DNA from: Bradyrhizobium sp. SZCCHNS1050
GTDB lineage: Bacteria; Pseudomonadota; Alphaproteobacteria; Rhizobiales; Xanthobacteraceae
Direction of reading: 5' to 3'
Assembly (NCBI RefSeq): GCF_032484785.1
Contig: NZ_JAUETR010000001.1
Coordinates: forward strand, 3,723,501-3,787,500
DNA: 64,000 nt
The position numbers and the translations under genes were made by a program. The notes beneath the pieces were generated by a model. It was given only the letters and a program-made list of their open reading frames with translations. It did no database searches and was not told the DNA's origin. Positions 45,982 to 56,541 of the stretch are shown in pieces. Each line of letters begins with the position of its first letter. The first letter of the stretch is position 1.

Positions 45982-46929
45982 CTATTCCTTCCGCTCCGAG
46001 GTCCAACCCTTGTACTCGCCGACATTGTCGCGCGTGATCAGCTTGGAGGGCAGCAGCTCGACCGTCGAGGCCGGTTTCTGGCCATTGAGCAGGCCGACGC
46101 CGATCTGCACGGCGCGGCGGGCCATGAAGAACGGATCCTGCGAGGCCGAGGCTTGGATCTGCTGCGAGGCCGGATCCTTCAGCGCCGCCTCGATGTCGGG
46201 GGCGCCGTCGACCGCAGTGATGATGATGCCGGTGCGCTGCTGCTGACGCGCAGCGAGATCGGTGCCGATCGCCTGCGGATCGTTGATGGCGAAGATGGCG
46301 TCGATCTTCGGGAAGCGGGTGAGATAGCCCTGCGTCACCGTGAGGCCGCCCTCACGCGAGCCCTTGCCGTCCTGGTCGCTGGAGAGAACCTTGATGCCGG
46401 GGGCCTTGGCGAACACGCTCTTGCAGCCGTTGACGCGGTCGATCACCGCCGACACCTGCGGCCCGTTCTCGATGATCACGTCACCCTTGCCGCCGAGTTT
46501 GTCGACGATGTACTGGCACGAGATCTCGCCGGCCTGCACGTTGTTGGTCGTCACGGTGGCATCGGCGCCCTCGGCCGCGGTGTCGACCGCAACGACGAGG
46601 ATGCCGGCCGCCTGCGCCTTCTTGATCGCCGGGCCGATCGCCTTGGGATCTCCCGGGTTGAGCAGGATCATGTCGACGCCGGCGGCGATGAAATTGTCGA
46701 TCTGGGTGACCTGCTTGCCGAGATCATATTCGAAGCCGACCGCGGTGATCTTGACGTTGGGATTGGTCTTCTTGGCCTCGAACTCGGCGCCCTTCGACAA
46801 CGCGACGAAGAACGGGTTGCCGAGTGAACCCAGCGACACGCCGATCGATTTCAGCTCCTTGGCCGATGACGGCGCGGAGCTCATCACGAGCGCCAGCGCG
46901 GCACCGGCTGATAACATCGACTTGACCAT
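45982..46929 (-). CDS. Periplasmic sugar-binding protein of a ribose-type ABC transporter
   Basis: A 315-residue binding protein. The signal peptide is MVKSMLSAGAALALVMSSAPSSA. The ribose-binding fold is shown by IGVSLGSLGNPFFVALSKGAE, QIDNFIAAGVDMILLNPGDP, VVAVDTAAEGADATVTTNNVQAG, FPKIDAIFAINDPQAIG and ITAVDGAPDIEAAL. It delivers a pentose, hexose or polyol to the permease encoded upstream. GGGAGGAAACAC precedes the ATG. Unusually it is the last gene of the operon (kinase, ATPase, permease, binding protein) instead of the first. Confidence 0.93.
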   Translation of the reverse strand: MVKSMLSAGAALALVMSSAPSSAKELKSIGVSLGSLGNPFFVALSKGAEFEAKKTNPNVKITAVGFEYDLGKQVTQIDNFIAAGVDMILLNPGDPKAIGPAIKKAQAAGILVVAVDTAAEGADATVTTNNVQAGEISCQYIVDKLGGKGDVIIENGPQVSAVIDRVNGCKSVFAKAPGIKVLSSDQDGKGSREGGLTVTQGYLTRFPKIDAIFAINDPQAIGTDLAARQQQRTGIIITAVDGAPDIEAALKDPASQQIQASASQDPFFMARRAVQIGVGLLNGQKPASTVELLPSKLITRDNVGEYKGWTSERKE

Positions 46930-47029
46930 GTGTTTCCTCCCTGGTCCTTCCTGTTCGTCTACGCACGGCGGACCAGTGGCCGTGGAAGAATGCGTTGTGG
47001 CGGGCCCCGGTGGCGCCCGCCATGTTGTC

Positions 47030-48070
47030 TCAGGTGCGGGCCGAGCCCTGCAGCCGGTAGCGGTCGAGCGCGACGGCGCCGATGATCACGAGGCCCTTGA
47101 TGACGTATTGCCAGATGTCGGACACGCCGACCAAGATGAGCCCGTTCGACAACACCGCGATGATGAGCGCGCCGACCAGCGTGCCCCAGATCGAGCCGAT
47201 GCCGCCGACGAACGACGTGCCGCCGAGAATGACGGCGGTGATCGCGTCGAGCTCGTAGGACTGGCCGAGCTGCAGACCGTTCGCCGCATAGAGCCGCGCC
47301 GCCTGCATGCCGCCGCCGAGGCCGGCGAGCAGGCCGGACATGCCGTAGACGAAGATCAGCACCGCCCAGACCTTGATGCCGGCGAGCCGCGCGGCGCTCT
47401 CATTGCCGCCGACGGCATAGATGTGCACGCCGAGCACGGTCCGGCGCAGGATCAGCCAGGAGCCCAGGATCACCAGCAGCGCGATCACCGACAGCCAGGG
47501 GATCGAGACGACGCCGGGAATGATCGTCAGCGAGGCGTTGCCGATGAAGGCGTAGGGAATCGATGGGTTGAACACGGTGGTGTCGCCACCCATCAGGCGG
47601 GCGAGACCGCGCACCGCCGTGAGCGACCCGAGTGTCACGATGAACGGCGGCAGCCGCAATAGCGCGATCAGCGCGCCATTGACGACGCCGAAGGCAAGGC
47701 CCGTCAGCACCGCGGCCGGCAGCCACAGTGCGCCGAGATCGGGCATCTTCGACAGTGTCAGGCCGGCCATGGCAGCCGCGGCGAGGATCGAGCCGACCGA
47801 CAAATCGATGCCGCCGGTCAGGATGACGAAGGTCATGCCGGCGGCGAGCACGGTATTCACGGCGGCCTGCTGCAGCACGATGCCGAGATTCTGTCCGGAG
47901 AAGAAGCGTCCGTCGGACAGCATGTGGAAGCCGACGCAGAGGATCAGCAGCACCGGCAGCATGCCGGCGGCGCGGATCATCAGCCGTAGCCGCTGCTGCT
48001 TGTTGTCCGATGCGGACGGCAGGCCGGATGAAGGCGCGGTCTTGGCTTGCGACGAACTGTTGTCAGGCAT
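47030..48070 (-). CDS. ABC-type sugar permease (RbsC family)
   Basis: A 346-residue inner-membrane protein with eight to ten hydrophobic helices after a polar N-terminus. Family landmarks are [16 protein letters not shown] near residue 84 and [41 protein letters not shown] in pieces near residue 275. It forms the membrane channel with the adjacent ATPase. Its start overlaps the ATPase stop by eight bases, a sign of coupling. Confidence 0.94.
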   Translation of the reverse strand: MPDNSSSQAKTAPSSGLPSASDNKQQRLRLMIRAAGMLPVLLILCVGFHMLSDGRFFSGQNLGIVLQQAAVNTVLAAGMTFVILTGGIDLSVGSILAAAAMAGLTLSKMPDLGALWLPAAVLTGLAFGVVNGALIALLRLPPFIVTLGSLTAVRGLARLMGGDTTVFNPSIPYAFIGNASLTIIPGVVSIPWLSVIALLVILGSWLILRRTVLGVHIYAVGGNESAARLAGIKVWAVLIFVYGMSGLLAGLGGGMQAARLYAANGLQLGQSYELDAITAVILGGTSFVGGIGSIWGTLVGALIIAVLSNGLILVGVSDIWQYVIKGLVIIGAVALDRYRLQGSART

Positions 48071-49586
48071 CGACGTGCTCCGTCCCGGTGGCCAGCGCCA
48101 TGATGTCTTCCTGGGTGATGGGGGATGTCGCGCTCTGCTGCAGCTCGCCGGCCAGATGCCCTTCGCGCATCACCAGCACGCGGTCGCAGATGCCGAGAAT
48201 TTCCGGCAGGTCGGACGAGATCACCAGGATCGCGGTGCCGGACTTGGCGAGATTGTCGATGATCGAATAGATCTCGGACTTGGCGCCGACATCGACGCCG
48301 CGGGTCGGCTCGTCCAGGATCAGGACCTTCGGCGCGGTCGCAAGCAGGCGGGACAGCAGCACCTTCTGCTGATTGCCGCCCGACAGGCCGCCGACGGTGA
48401 CGCCCGGATTGGGAGCGCGGATGCCGAGCGCGCTGAACGCCTCGTCGGCGCGTGCGCGCGCCTTGTCGCGGTCGAGAATGCCGCCGGGCTTCGCGTCCCG
48501 TCCGATCACGGCGAGGTTGATGTTGTCGGCGCAGGACATGTCGAGGAACAGCCCGAGCGCCTTCCTGTCCTCGGTCAGATAGGCGATGCCGGCATCGAGC
48601 GCATCGCGCGGCGTGTCGATGCTGACTTTCTCGCCGTCGAGCTCGATGTGTCCGGTCGTCTTCGGCGCGGCTCCGATGATGAGATGCGCGAGCTCGGTGC
48701 GTCCGGCGCCGATCAGCCCGGCGAGGCCGACCACCTCGCCGGCATGAACGGTCAGCGAGCAATTCTTGACGCGATGGCCGTCGCCGAGGTCGACAGCGCT
48801 GAGCACCGCGCGATCACGCTTGGCGTGCGGGTCGTGGTCCTTCTTGTAGAACGACGACACGTCGCGGCCGACCATCATGCGGACGATGCTGTCGGCGCGG
48901 ATCTCCGGCTTGTCGAGCGAGCCGACCAGCCGGCCGTCGCGCAGCACGGTGACGCGGTCGCCGAGCGCATAGACCTCGTCCATGCGATGCGAGATGTAGA
49001 TGATGGCGAGCCCTTCGGCGCGGAGCTGGCGGATCAGCGCGAACAGCTTCTCGCTCTCGCCGGCCGACAGCGAGGTGGTCGGCTCGTCCATGATCAGGAT
49101 CTTGGATCGTGCATGCAGCGCGCGGGCAATCTCCACCAGCTGGCGCTGGCCCATCGACAACTCGGCCACCAAGGTGGAGGCCGTGAAATCGGCGCCGAGC
49201 CGATCCAGGATCGGTCCGACGCCCTCGCGCATCGCGCTGCGCGCGAGCAGGCCGCTCTGCGACAGCTCGCGGCCGAGATAGATGTTTTCGGCGACCGTCA
49301 GGTTCGGCGCCAGCGACAACTCCTGGTAGATGATCGAAATGCCGGCGTTGCGGCCGCCCATCGGCCCTTCGATGCGCACCGGCCGGCCCTCGATGCGGAT
49401 CTCACCGCCGGGATCCGGGCGATAGGCGCCGGAGAGAATCTTCATCAGCGTGGATTTGCCGGCACCGTTCTCGCCCATCAGCGCATGGACTTCGCCGGCG
49501 TAGACGGTGAGGTCGACCTTGTGCAGGGCCTTGATGGTGAAGAATGACTTCGACACCCCGCGCATCTCGAGGATCGGACCGCTCAT
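48063..49586 (-). CDS. Sugar ABC transporter ATPase with two nucleotide-binding domains (RbsA family)
   Basis: A 507-residue protein. Domain 1: Walker [13 protein letters not shown] near residue 36, signature [15 protein letters not shown], Walker [13 protein letters not shown]. Domain 2: degenerate Walker [11 protein letters not shown] near residue 285, intact signature [15 protein letters not shown] and Walker [11 protein letters not shown]. The degenerate second P-loop is normal for the family. GGGAGGCACGATG sets the start at 49586. It powers the RbsC-like permease. The kinase gene ends 149 bases upstream. Confidence 0.95.
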   Translation of the reverse strand: MSGPILEMRGVSKSFFTIKALHKVDLTVYAGEVHALMGENGAGKSTLMKILSGAYRPDPGGEIRIEGRPVRIEGPMGGRNAGISIIYQELSLAPNLTVAENIYLGRELSQSGLLARSAMREGVGPILDRLGADFTASTLVAELSMGQRQLVEIARALHARSKILIMDEPTTSLSAGESEKLFALIRQLRAEGLAIIYISHRMDEVYALGDRVTVLRDGRLVGSLDKPEIRADSIVRMMVGRDVSSFYKKDHDPHAKRDRAVLSAVDLGDGHRVKNCSLTVHAGEVVGLAGLIGAGRTELAHLIIGAAPKTTGHIELDGEKVSIDTPRDALDAGIAYLTEDRKALGLFLDMSCADNINLAVIGRDAKPGGILDRDKARARADEAFSALGIRAPNPGVTVGGLSGGNQQKVLLSRLLATAPKVLILDEPTRGVDVGAKSEIYSIIDNLAKSGTAILVISSDLPEILGICDRVLVMREGHLAGELQQSATSPITQEDIMALATGTEHVDA

Positions 49587-49734
49587 CGTGCCTCCCAATG
49601 CACGTCGTCTCGTCGTCCGCGGCTCGTTGATCGCTGGCGCGGGAAGCCATTAAACTAGAGGCTGTTGCCGAATACAATATGAAAGAGACGCCGCCGCAAC
49701 ACGTCGCCGCGACGAATGCCTTTCAGAGATCCGG

Positions 49735-51180
49735 TTAGCTCGGCCGACGATAGAGCTGTCGCCAGCGCGGCCGCCGCTCGGCATAGGCTGCCGACAGCGC
49801 GACGTCCGGAGCGAAGGTCCGCACGCGCGCCGGCGGCGTGCAGACCGCGCCGATGTCCTCACCGGTGACGGCAAGACGTGCCAGCCGCGCCGCGCCGAAG
49901 GCGGCGCCGGTCTCGCCCTCGGCCAGCCGATGAACGGGAATGCCGAGCACATTCGCCAGGATCGCCAGCCAAAGGTCCGAGCGCGATCCGCCGCCGATCG
50001 CATCCGCTTTGGCAATGACGAGCCCGGTTTCCGTCAGCGCGTCGCGGCAGTCGGCCAGTGCGAAGGCGACGCCCTCGAGCACCGCCTGGACGATGGCGTT
50101 GCGGTCGGTGGCGTGGCTCAGGCCGTCGAGCAGGCCGCGGACATGGGGATCGTCATGCGGCGTGCGCTCGCCCGAGAGATAGGGCAGGAAGCTGACCGGC
50201 GACGGCGCGGCGGGGCCCGCGCCCAGCGGGGCGAGCAGCTCGGTCTCGCTCGCGCCGAGCAGCCGCGCGACCCAGGCGAGGCATGAGGCCGCCGACAGCA
50301 TCGCGCCAGCCTGTAGCCACATCGCCGGGATGGCATGACAGAAGGTGTGAACGACGCGCTCGGGATTGGCCGTGACGGCGTCGACCGGCGAGATCACGGC
50401 GCCGGACGTGCCGAGCGTGATGAATGTGGCGCCCGGCCGGACAGCACCGATGCCGATGGCGCCGGCCGGGTTGTCGCCGGCGCCGCCCGCGAAGGCCGGA
50501 CGCTTCGTCATGCCCCAGCGTTCCGCGAGGTTGCTGCGCAGCCGGCCTGCCGGCGCGCAGCCTTCGACGAGGCGCGGCATCTGCGCACGGGTGAGGCCGG
50601 TGGCGGCGAGGCCCTCGTCGCACCAGTCGCGCCTGGTGACATCGAGCCAGAGCGAGCCGGACGCATCGGACATGTCCTCGATCGCATCGCCCGTCAGCAC
50701 CAGCCGGACATAGGCCTTCGGCAGCAGAACCAGCCGCGTGGCCGCGAAGATCTCGGGCTCGTGCGCCGCGATCCACATCAGCTTCGGCGCGGCGAAGCCG
50801 GGCATCGCCTTGTTGCCGGTGATCGTGCGCAAGGCGGGCCAGCGCTGCTCCAGCGCAGCGCATTCGCGCTCCGACCGGCCGTCGTTCCAGAGAATGCAGG
50901 GCCGCAACGGATTCGTCGCGGCATCGAGCAGCACCGGGCCATGCATCTGACCCGACAGGCCGATGGCGTCCACCGCCGCCAACGCGCCGGGATGATCGGC
51001 CTTCAGCGCATCGAGCGTGGCGAACACCGCGCCGATCCATGCGGCGGGGTCCTGCTCGGCCCGGCCCGGTCGCGGCACGTCCATCGTCAAGGCGTGGCTG
51101 CGGCTCGCAACGACGCGCTGCGTGTCATCGACGATGATCGTCTTGACCGAGGATGTTCCAAGATCGATGCCGAGATACAT
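49735..51180 (-). CDS. xylB: FGGY carbohydrate kinase, xylulokinase type
   Basis: A 481-residue kinase. MYLGIDLGTSSVKTIIVDD is the first phosphate motif; DAIGLSGQMHGPVLLD and CILWNDGRSERECAAL are the substrate segments typical of xylulokinase; GGAGDNPAGAIGIG near residue 240 and DAIGGGSRSDLWLAILANVL near residue 400 are the second FGGY signature. It would phosphorylate D-xylulose or a related ketose. It is the first gene of the minus-strand transport operon and divergent from the SDR dehydrogenase gene, pointing to oxidation of a pentitol or pentose to a ketose and then phosphorylation. Confidence 0.9.
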   Translation of the reverse strand: MYLGIDLGTSSVKTIIVDDTQRVVASRSHALTMDVPRPGRAEQDPAAWIGAVFATLDALKADHPGALAAVDAIGLSGQMHGPVLLDAATNPLRPCILWNDGRSERECAALEQRWPALRTITGNKAMPGFAAPKLMWIAAHEPEIFAATRLVLLPKAYVRLVLTGDAIEDMSDASGSLWLDVTRRDWCDEGLAATGLTRAQMPRLVEGCAPAGRLRSNLAERWGMTKRPAFAGGAGDNPAGAIGIGAVRPGATFITLGTSGAVISPVDAVTANPERVVHTFCHAIPAMWLQAGAMLSAASCLAWVARLLGASETELLAPLGAGPAAPSPVSFLPYLSGERTPHDDPHVRGLLDGLSHATDRNAIVQAVLEGVAFALADCRDALTETGLVIAKADAIGGGSRSDLWLAILANVLGIPVHRLAEGETGAAFGAARLARLAVTGEDIGAVCTPPARVRTFAPDVALSAAYAERRPRWRQLYRRPS

Positions 51181-51308
51181 GACGTCTCACGCCTGCGTGC
51201 GCAACGACGGATACGGAGTGGAGCGATACCAGACTCCTGATAGCCTTGTCATCCGAACGCGAGTCATCGCAGGGCGCTGAGGCGAGATCATTTTCACGGA
51301 GTCGAGAC

Positions 51309-52142
51309 ATGGAGCCATCTGACCAACCAGCCGAACGGGCGTCGCGTCTCGTCGGACACTACGCGCTGGTGACGGGCGCAACGCAAGGCATCGGCCGCGC
51401 GATCGCGGTGCGGTTTGCCGAGGAGGGTGCGCATGTCGCGATCAATTTCGGCGGCCCGTCGCCGTCCGGCGACGAAACCCTGGCGCTGGTGCAGGCCGCC
51501 TCAGCCGCGCATGGTCACGGCTCGCGTGATCACGTTGCCGTGAAGGCCGACATCGGCGTCGAGGCCGAGATCGCCGAGATGTTCGAGACGGTGCTGAAGC
51601 GCTGGCCCCGGCTCGACTGCCTGGTCAACAATGCCGGCTTTCAGCGGGAATCGCCCAGCGAGGCGCTCGACGTCGACACGTATCGCAAGATCCTCGAGGT
51701 CAACCTCAACGGTGCCGTGCTCTGCGCGCGTCACGCGCTGGCGCATTTCGTCACGCGCGGCGGCGGCAACATCATCAACACCTCAAGCGTGCACCAGATC
51801 ATTCCGAAGCCCGGCTATCTCGCTTATTCGATCAGTAAGAGCGCGATGGCGGGCCTCACGCGGACCCTGGCGCTCGAATTCGCCGGGCGCGGCATCCGCG
51901 TCAATTCGGTCGGGCCGGGCGCCGTCGACACGCCGATCAACGCGGCCTGGACCGGGGACCCGGCCAAGCGCGCGGCGGTCGAGTCCCACATTCCGATGGG
52001 GCGGGTGGCGAGCCCGGAAGAGATCGCCGGCGTGTTCGCCTTTCTCGCCTCGTCCGAAGCGAGCTACATCACCGGACAGACGATCTATGCATGCGGCGGC
52101 ATCACGCTGTTCGGCGAATTCCGAGACAATTGGGCGAGCTGA
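51309..52142 (+). CDS. Short-chain dehydrogenase/reductase, sugar or polyol type
   Basis: A 277-residue classical SDR. The cofactor motif ALVTGATQGIGRAIAVRF is near residue 20, NNAG in DCLVNNAGFQR near residue 108, the catalytic Ser in NTSSVHQIIPKPGYLAYSISKSAM with Tyr-x3-Lys, and VGPGAVDTPIN and GQTIYACGGITL follow. It groups by look with glucose 1-dehydrogenase-like enzymes. The ATG at 51309, after GGAG at nine bases, is chosen; the upstream extension is in the divergent promoter region. Its likely job is oxidation of the sugar or polyol imported by the adjacent ABC transporter (inference). Confidence 0.9.
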   Translation: MEPSDQPAERASRLVGHYALVTGATQGIGRAIAVRFAEEGAHVAINFGGPSPSGDETLALVQAASAAHGHGSRDHVAVKADIGVEAEIAEMFETVLKRWPRLDCLVNNAGFQRESPSEALDVDTYRKILEVNLNGAVLCARHALAHFVTRGGGNIINTSSVHQIIPKPGYLAYSISKSAMAGLTRTLALEFAGRGIRVNSVGPGAVDTPINAAWTGDPAKRAAVESHIPMGRVASPEEIAGVFAFLASSEASYITGQTIYACGGITLFGEFRDNWAS

Positions 52143-52328
52143 TCCCGCCCCTGCATCGCTCATGCGCGCGTGCGCGTACCATCATTCGCATTGTATCCAC
52201 TTGCATTGTCATCGTCGCGGTGAGGATCTCTTAAGCATCCGCGGCGCATGGCAGCCCTTCGCGGGTGCAGCGAGATTTCGTTAAGGCGTGGGTACGAGAG
52301 TGCGCGCGCTTGGCGAACTGGAATTGCG

Positions 52329-53453
52329 ATGCATCGATTGGACCCGGACATTCGTCGCGATCTCGCGCATCTGCTGTACAGCTCGATGCCGCTGGTCGGG
52401 ACGATCTCGGCCGCCGCCGTCGTGATCGGCAGCGTGATGGCCTGGGTTGCGCGCGATCCGGGCTACGCCGCGATCACGGTGGTGCTGCTGGTGATCGGCG
52501 CCCTTCGTGTTCTCAAGCTACGGATGTTCGCCGCGCGCTTCGATCGGCTCGATCACGATGCGATCATTCGCTGGGAACGCCTCTACGGCCTCGGCGCCGC
52601 CGCCTTCGGTCTGGCCGTCGGTGCGTTGTCGGCACGCGCGTTTCAGATCGGCGACGGGCCCGGCATCTGGATGTGCTTCGGCCTGTCGATGGCCTTCTGC
52701 GTCGGCATCGTGTCGCGGGTCAGCCCATGGATCGTCATGACCTCCTCGGCGGTGCTGCTGATTCCGACCGTGGTGGCTTGTCTGATGCAGCCCGAGCCGG
52801 TGTACCGGATGGGCGCCGGCATGGTGGTGCTGTTCTGGATCACGCTGCGCGGCACGTCGTATCGACTCACGGCCGCCTTCACCGAGCGGATCACGGCGCA
52901 GCAGGCCTTGGCGCGGCAGGCGCTGCGCGATTTCCTCACCGGCCTGCCGAACCGCGCCGCGTTCATCGCCGCGCTCGGCCGGTGCGATCGCCCCGTCGCC
53001 ATCATCGCGGTCGATCTCGATGGCTTCAAGCTCGTCAACGACCGGTTCGGCCATCAGGCCGGTGACGAGCTGCTGTGCCAGGTCGGCGCACGTCTGCAGG
53101 ATTGCCTCGGCGAAACGGGCCTGGCGGCGCGGTTCGGCGGCGACGAATTCATGCTGCTGCTGCCCGCGGTGGAACGTGACGCCGCTCTCGCGTTCGCGCA
53201 AGCGGCGGTGACGGCGCTGTCGCAACCCTTCACGCTGGCTGGAACGCGCGTTCAGATCGGCGCCAGCGCCGGCATCCTGGTCACCGAGGATCGGCAGGCG
53301 GACACCGAGGCGCTGCTCGACCAGGCCGATCGCGCGCTCTATGCGGCCAAGCGTGCCGGCGGCCAGCGTTGGTGCTGGGCCGACGACCACATGGCCGTTG
53401 CCGTCGCATGCACGGCGAGCAGCGAGGCGCCGACGCTGGCCCTCGCGGATTAG
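52329..53453 (+). CDS. Membrane-bound diguanylate cyclase (GGDEF)
   Basis: A 374-residue protein. An N-terminal module with about six transmembrane helices (residues about 20-185) is followed by a GGDEF domain: DFLTGLPNRAAF, IIAVDLDGFKLVNDRFGHQAGDELL, RFGGDEFMLLLP and DRALYAAKRAGG. The active-site GGDEF is intact; no RxxD inhibitory site is seen five residues before it. It should make c-di-GMP from two GTP in response to a membrane cue. ATG 52329 is used because the family begins with a short cytoplasmic helix there. A close paralogue of the same layout is encoded at 60868-62022. Confidence 0.93.
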   Translation: MHRLDPDIRRDLAHLLYSSMPLVGTISAAAVVIGSVMAWVARDPGYAAITVVLLVIGALRVLKLRMFAARFDRLDHDAIIRWERLYGLGAAAFGLAVGALSARAFQIGDGPGIWMCFGLSMAFCVGIVSRVSPWIVMTSSAVLLIPTVVACLMQPEPVYRMGAGMVVLFWITLRGTSYRLTAAFTERITAQQALARQALRDFLTGLPNRAAFIAALGRCDRPVAIIAVDLDGFKLVNDRFGHQAGDELLCQVGARLQDCLGETGLAARFGGDEFMLLLPAVERDAALAFAQAAVTALSQPFTLAGTRVQIGASAGILVTEDRQADTEALLDQADRALYAAKRAGGQRWCWADDHMAVAVACTASSEAPTLALAD

Positions 53454-53566
53454 CAGCACGATCGCAGCCTGACCGCTCCACGCGGACGCTGGCAAGCTCG
53501 GACCGCGGCCGCTAATGTGGCCGGCAGAAGCCGACGAACGGCGCACGATGTCAGAAGGAGCGGCCG

Positions 53567-54901
53567 ATGCGGAGCATCAGGATCGGCGCCGGAGCGGGCT
53601 ATTCCGGTGACCGGATCGAGCCTGCGGTGGAGCTCGCGGCGAAGGGCGGCCTCGACTATCTCGTGTTCGAGTGCCTGGCGGAGCGCACGATCGCGCTGGC
53701 GCAGCAGGCGCGCATGAAGGATCCGGCCGCCGGCTATGATCCGCTGCTGGCGGCGCGCATGCAGGCCGTGCTGCCGATCTGCCGCGCCAACAACGTCCGT
53801 ATCGTCACCAACATGGGTGCGGCCAACCCGGTCGCCGCGGCCGAAGCCACCCGCACCATCGCGCGCCGGCTTGGATTGACGGGGCTGAAGATCGCGGCCG
53901 TGACCGGCGACGATGTTCTGGAGCCGTTGAAGACAGCGGATGTCGTGCTCGACACCGGTGACACGATCCGGGCCCTCGGCAATCGGGTCGTCTCGGCCAA
54001 CGCCTATGTCGGGGCGGGCGCGATCGCGGAGGCGCTCGCGGCCGGCGCGGATGTCGTGATCACCGGGCGCGCCGCCGACCCGGCGCTGTTTCTCGGACCT
54101 CTGATCCACGAGTTCGGCTGGGCCCTGGATGATTGGGACCGGCTCGGGCAGGGCACCGTCGTCGGTCATCTGCTCGAATGCGCCGGACAGATCACCGGCG
54201 GCTATTTCGCCGATCCCGGAGCGAAGGATGTTCCCGATCTCGCCCGGCTCGGCTTTCCGATCGGCGAGGTGCGCGAGGATGGCGAACTGATCGTGACCAA
54301 GGTCGCGGGCTCCGGCGGCTGCGTCACGCCGGCGACCGTGAAGGAGCAACTGCTCTATGAGATCCACGATCCCGAGCAATATTTCCAACCCGACGTCGTG
54401 GCGGATTTCTCGCAGGTGACCGTCGAGGAGCTTGGTCCGGACCGGGTCAGGGTGGTCGGCGGTCGCGGCCGGCCGAAGACGGGACTGCTGAAGACCTCGG
54501 TCGGCTATCTCGATTCCTATATCGGCGAGGGGCAGATCTCCTATGCCGGCCCTGGCGCGGTCACGCGCGGCCACCTTGCGCTCGATGTCGTCAGGGAGCG
54601 CCTCGCGCTCACCGGCGTGGCGGTGAACGAGCTGCGCTGCGACCTGATCGGGTTGAATGCGCTGCATGGCGACGATCGCGCACAGGGCGCCGAGCCCTAC
54701 GAGGTGCGCGTTCGTGTCGCCGGGCGGACCGAGACGATGGCGGAGGCGATCCGCATCGGCAACGAGGTCGAGACGCTCTACACCAATGGCCCGGCAGGTG
54801 GCGGCGGCGCCTGGAAATCGGCGCGCGAGGTGATCGCCGTCGCCTCCTGTCTCGTTGCCGAGGATGCGCCGCAGCTCTGCGTCGGCATGCTGACAGCCTG
54901 A
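53567..54901 (+). CDS. AtuA-family (DUF1446) protein
   Basis: A 444-residue protein matching the acyclic terpene utilisation AtuA domain: SIRIGAGAGYSGDRIEPAVEL at the N-terminus, YLVFECLAERTIALAQ, VRIVTNMGAANP, VVITGRAADPALFLGPLIHEFGW and VTKVAGSGGCVTPATVKEQLLYEIHDP. The family occurs in terpene, propionyl-like and other acyl degradations, but its chemistry is not settled. No partner acyl-CoA carboxylase is nearby. The ATG follows AGAAGGAG at a workable distance. It precedes the GMC oxidoreductase by 86 bases on the same strand. Confidence 0.88.
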   Translation: MRSIRIGAGAGYSGDRIEPAVELAAKGGLDYLVFECLAERTIALAQQARMKDPAAGYDPLLAARMQAVLPICRANNVRIVTNMGAANPVAAAEATRTIARRLGLTGLKIAAVTGDDVLEPLKTADVVLDTGDTIRALGNRVVSANAYVGAGAIAEALAAGADVVITGRAADPALFLGPLIHEFGWALDDWDRLGQGTVVGHLLECAGQITGGYFADPGAKDVPDLARLGFPIGEVREDGELIVTKVAGSGGCVTPATVKEQLLYEIHDPEQYFQPDVVADFSQVTVEELGPDRVRVVGGRGRPKTGLLKTSVGYLDSYIGEGQISYAGPGAVTRGHLALDVVRERLALTGVAVNELRCDLIGLNALHGDDRAQGAEPYEVRVRVAGRTETMAEAIRIGNEVETLYTNGPAGGGGAWKSAREVIAVASCLVAEDAPQLCVGMLTA

Positions 54902-54987
54902 GTTTTCGAGGGCTTCACGGATCGCTCTCGGCAGCGCAAGCTGGCCGTCATGGTTGCGGTGCCTGAGAACAAGCGAGAATTCAGTCC

Positions 54988-56538
54988 ATGTATGACGTCA
55001 TTGTGGTCGGCGGCGGCTCCGCGGGAGCGGTCGTCGCTGCACGCCTGTCCGAAGACCCCCGGACGCGGGTCCTGCTGCTCGAAGCCGGCGCGGACTGGCG
55101 CGCGGACGACGCGCCGTGGGAGATCGTGACGCCGAACCCGATTCCGATCATCCACGATCGCGCCTTCCAGGAGAAATGGCAGTGGCCGCAGTTGATGTCC
55201 CGCCGCGTCGCCGGGCAGGACATGCGTTTCTACTGGCGCGGAAAGGGGCTGGGCGGCAGCTCGATGATGAACGGCCAGATCGCGATCCGCGGCGTGGCCG
55301 ATGCATTCGATGAATGGGCGGCCAATGGCTGCACGGGATGGTCAGCCAAGGAGGTCATGCCGCTGTTCTCGGTGATCGAGGACGATCTCGCATTCGGTGA
55401 TCGCGAGGGGCACGGTCGCGGCGGCCCGCTTCCAGTCACTCGCGCACCGCCTGACACATGGGGCCCGATCGATCGTGGCTTGCGCGATGCCGCGCTGGCG
55501 AGCGGCTATCGCTGGTGCGACGATCTCAACGGGCCCGATGGCGAGGGTGTCGCCTGCTATCCGATCAACAGCCGCGCCGGCCGCCGTATTTCCACCAATG
55601 AGGGCTATCTCGAGCCGGCCCGCGGCCGTCCGAACCTCGAGATCCGCGGACGGGCGCTGGTCGATCGGCTGCTGATCAGCGACGGCAGGGCGACCGGCGT
55701 GCGCGTCCACGTCGAAGGTGAAGGCGTGAAAAACGTCGCGGCGCGCGAGGTCGTGCTGTGTGCCGGCGCGATCCACAGCCCCGCGATCCTGCTGCGCTCG
55801 GGTATCGGCCCTGCGACCGATCTGCTGGAGATGGGAATTGCGGTCGTGCGTGATCTTCCGGTCGGCCGGCACTTCTTCGATCATCCGCTGTTCCGCACCA
55901 CGATCCAGCTCCGCGAGGCGCTGCGTCCGACCGACCGCGACACGCGCCATACCAATTGCTGCGTCACCTACTCGTCGGGCCTCGCCGGCGGCGGCAAGCG
56001 CGACATGATCCTGATCGCGTTCAACCATCGGGGCATCGGCGTGCCCGGCGCGATCGGCGCCGGACTGTTCAACGCCTTCTCGCGCGGTACGCTCAGGCTC
56101 GCCTCGACCGATCCGAGCGTGGATCCGATCGTCGAAGAGAACATGCTGGCCGATCCGCGCGACGTGGCGCGAATGCGGGACGCGGTGAAGCGGCTGGCCG
56201 TGATCACGGTGCAGCCCGCGCTGCGCGACATCGCCGACTGGATTCGCCTCGGCGATACGGAGTTCACGCTGCCGCAGGCGGCTGCGCTGCCCGAGGCCGA
56301 GCTCGATGCGCTGCTGCGGCAGGTCACCGGCGACATCCAGCATGCGGCGGGGAGCTGCCGCATGAGCGGATTCGACGATGGCGACGGCGTGGTCGATCCG
56401 GACGGCCGCGTGAAGGGCATTGCCGGCCTGCGCGTCGCCGATGCCTCGATCATGCCGTCCGATTGCCGCGCCAACACGCATTTCACCACCGTCGTGATCG
56501 GCGAGGCGATCGCGCGGATGATGCGAGAGCGCCTGTAG
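54988..56538 (+). CDS. GMC-family FAD oxidoreductase (choline dehydrogenase-like)
   Basis: A 516-residue flavoenzyme. The FAD-binding motif YDVIVVGGGSAGAVVAARLSE is at the N-terminus, GKGLGGSSMMNGQIAIRG near residue 85 is GMC signature 1, GAIHSPAILLRSGIGP near residue 265 is signature 2, and the catalytic histidine lies in DIQHAAGSCRM near residue 455 with a second in RANTHFTTVVIGEA. It would oxidise an alcohol. No signal peptide. It is followed by a convergent gamma-glutamyltransferase gene with three bases between the stops. Confidence 0.92.
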   Translation: MYDVIVVGGGSAGAVVAARLSEDPRTRVLLLEAGADWRADDAPWEIVTPNPIPIIHDRAFQEKWQWPQLMSRRVAGQDMRFYWRGKGLGGSSMMNGQIAIRGVADAFDEWAANGCTGWSAKEVMPLFSVIEDDLAFGDREGHGRGGPLPVTRAPPDTWGPIDRGLRDAALASGYRWCDDLNGPDGEGVACYPINSRAGRRISTNEGYLEPARGRPNLEIRGRALVDRLLISDGRATGVRVHVEGEGVKNVAAREVVLCAGAIHSPAILLRSGIGPATDLLEMGIAVVRDLPVGRHFFDHPLFRTTIQLREALRPTDRDTRHTNCCVTYSSGLAGGGKRDMILIAFNHRGIGVPGAIGAGLFNAFSRGTLRLASTDPSVDPIVEENMLADPRDVARMRDAVKRLAVITVQPALRDIADWIRLGDTEFTLPQAAALPEAELDALLRQVTGDIQHAAGSCRMSGFDDGDGVVDPDGRVKGIAGLRVADASIMPSDCRANTHFTTVVIGEAIARMMRERL

Positions 56539-56541
56539 AGC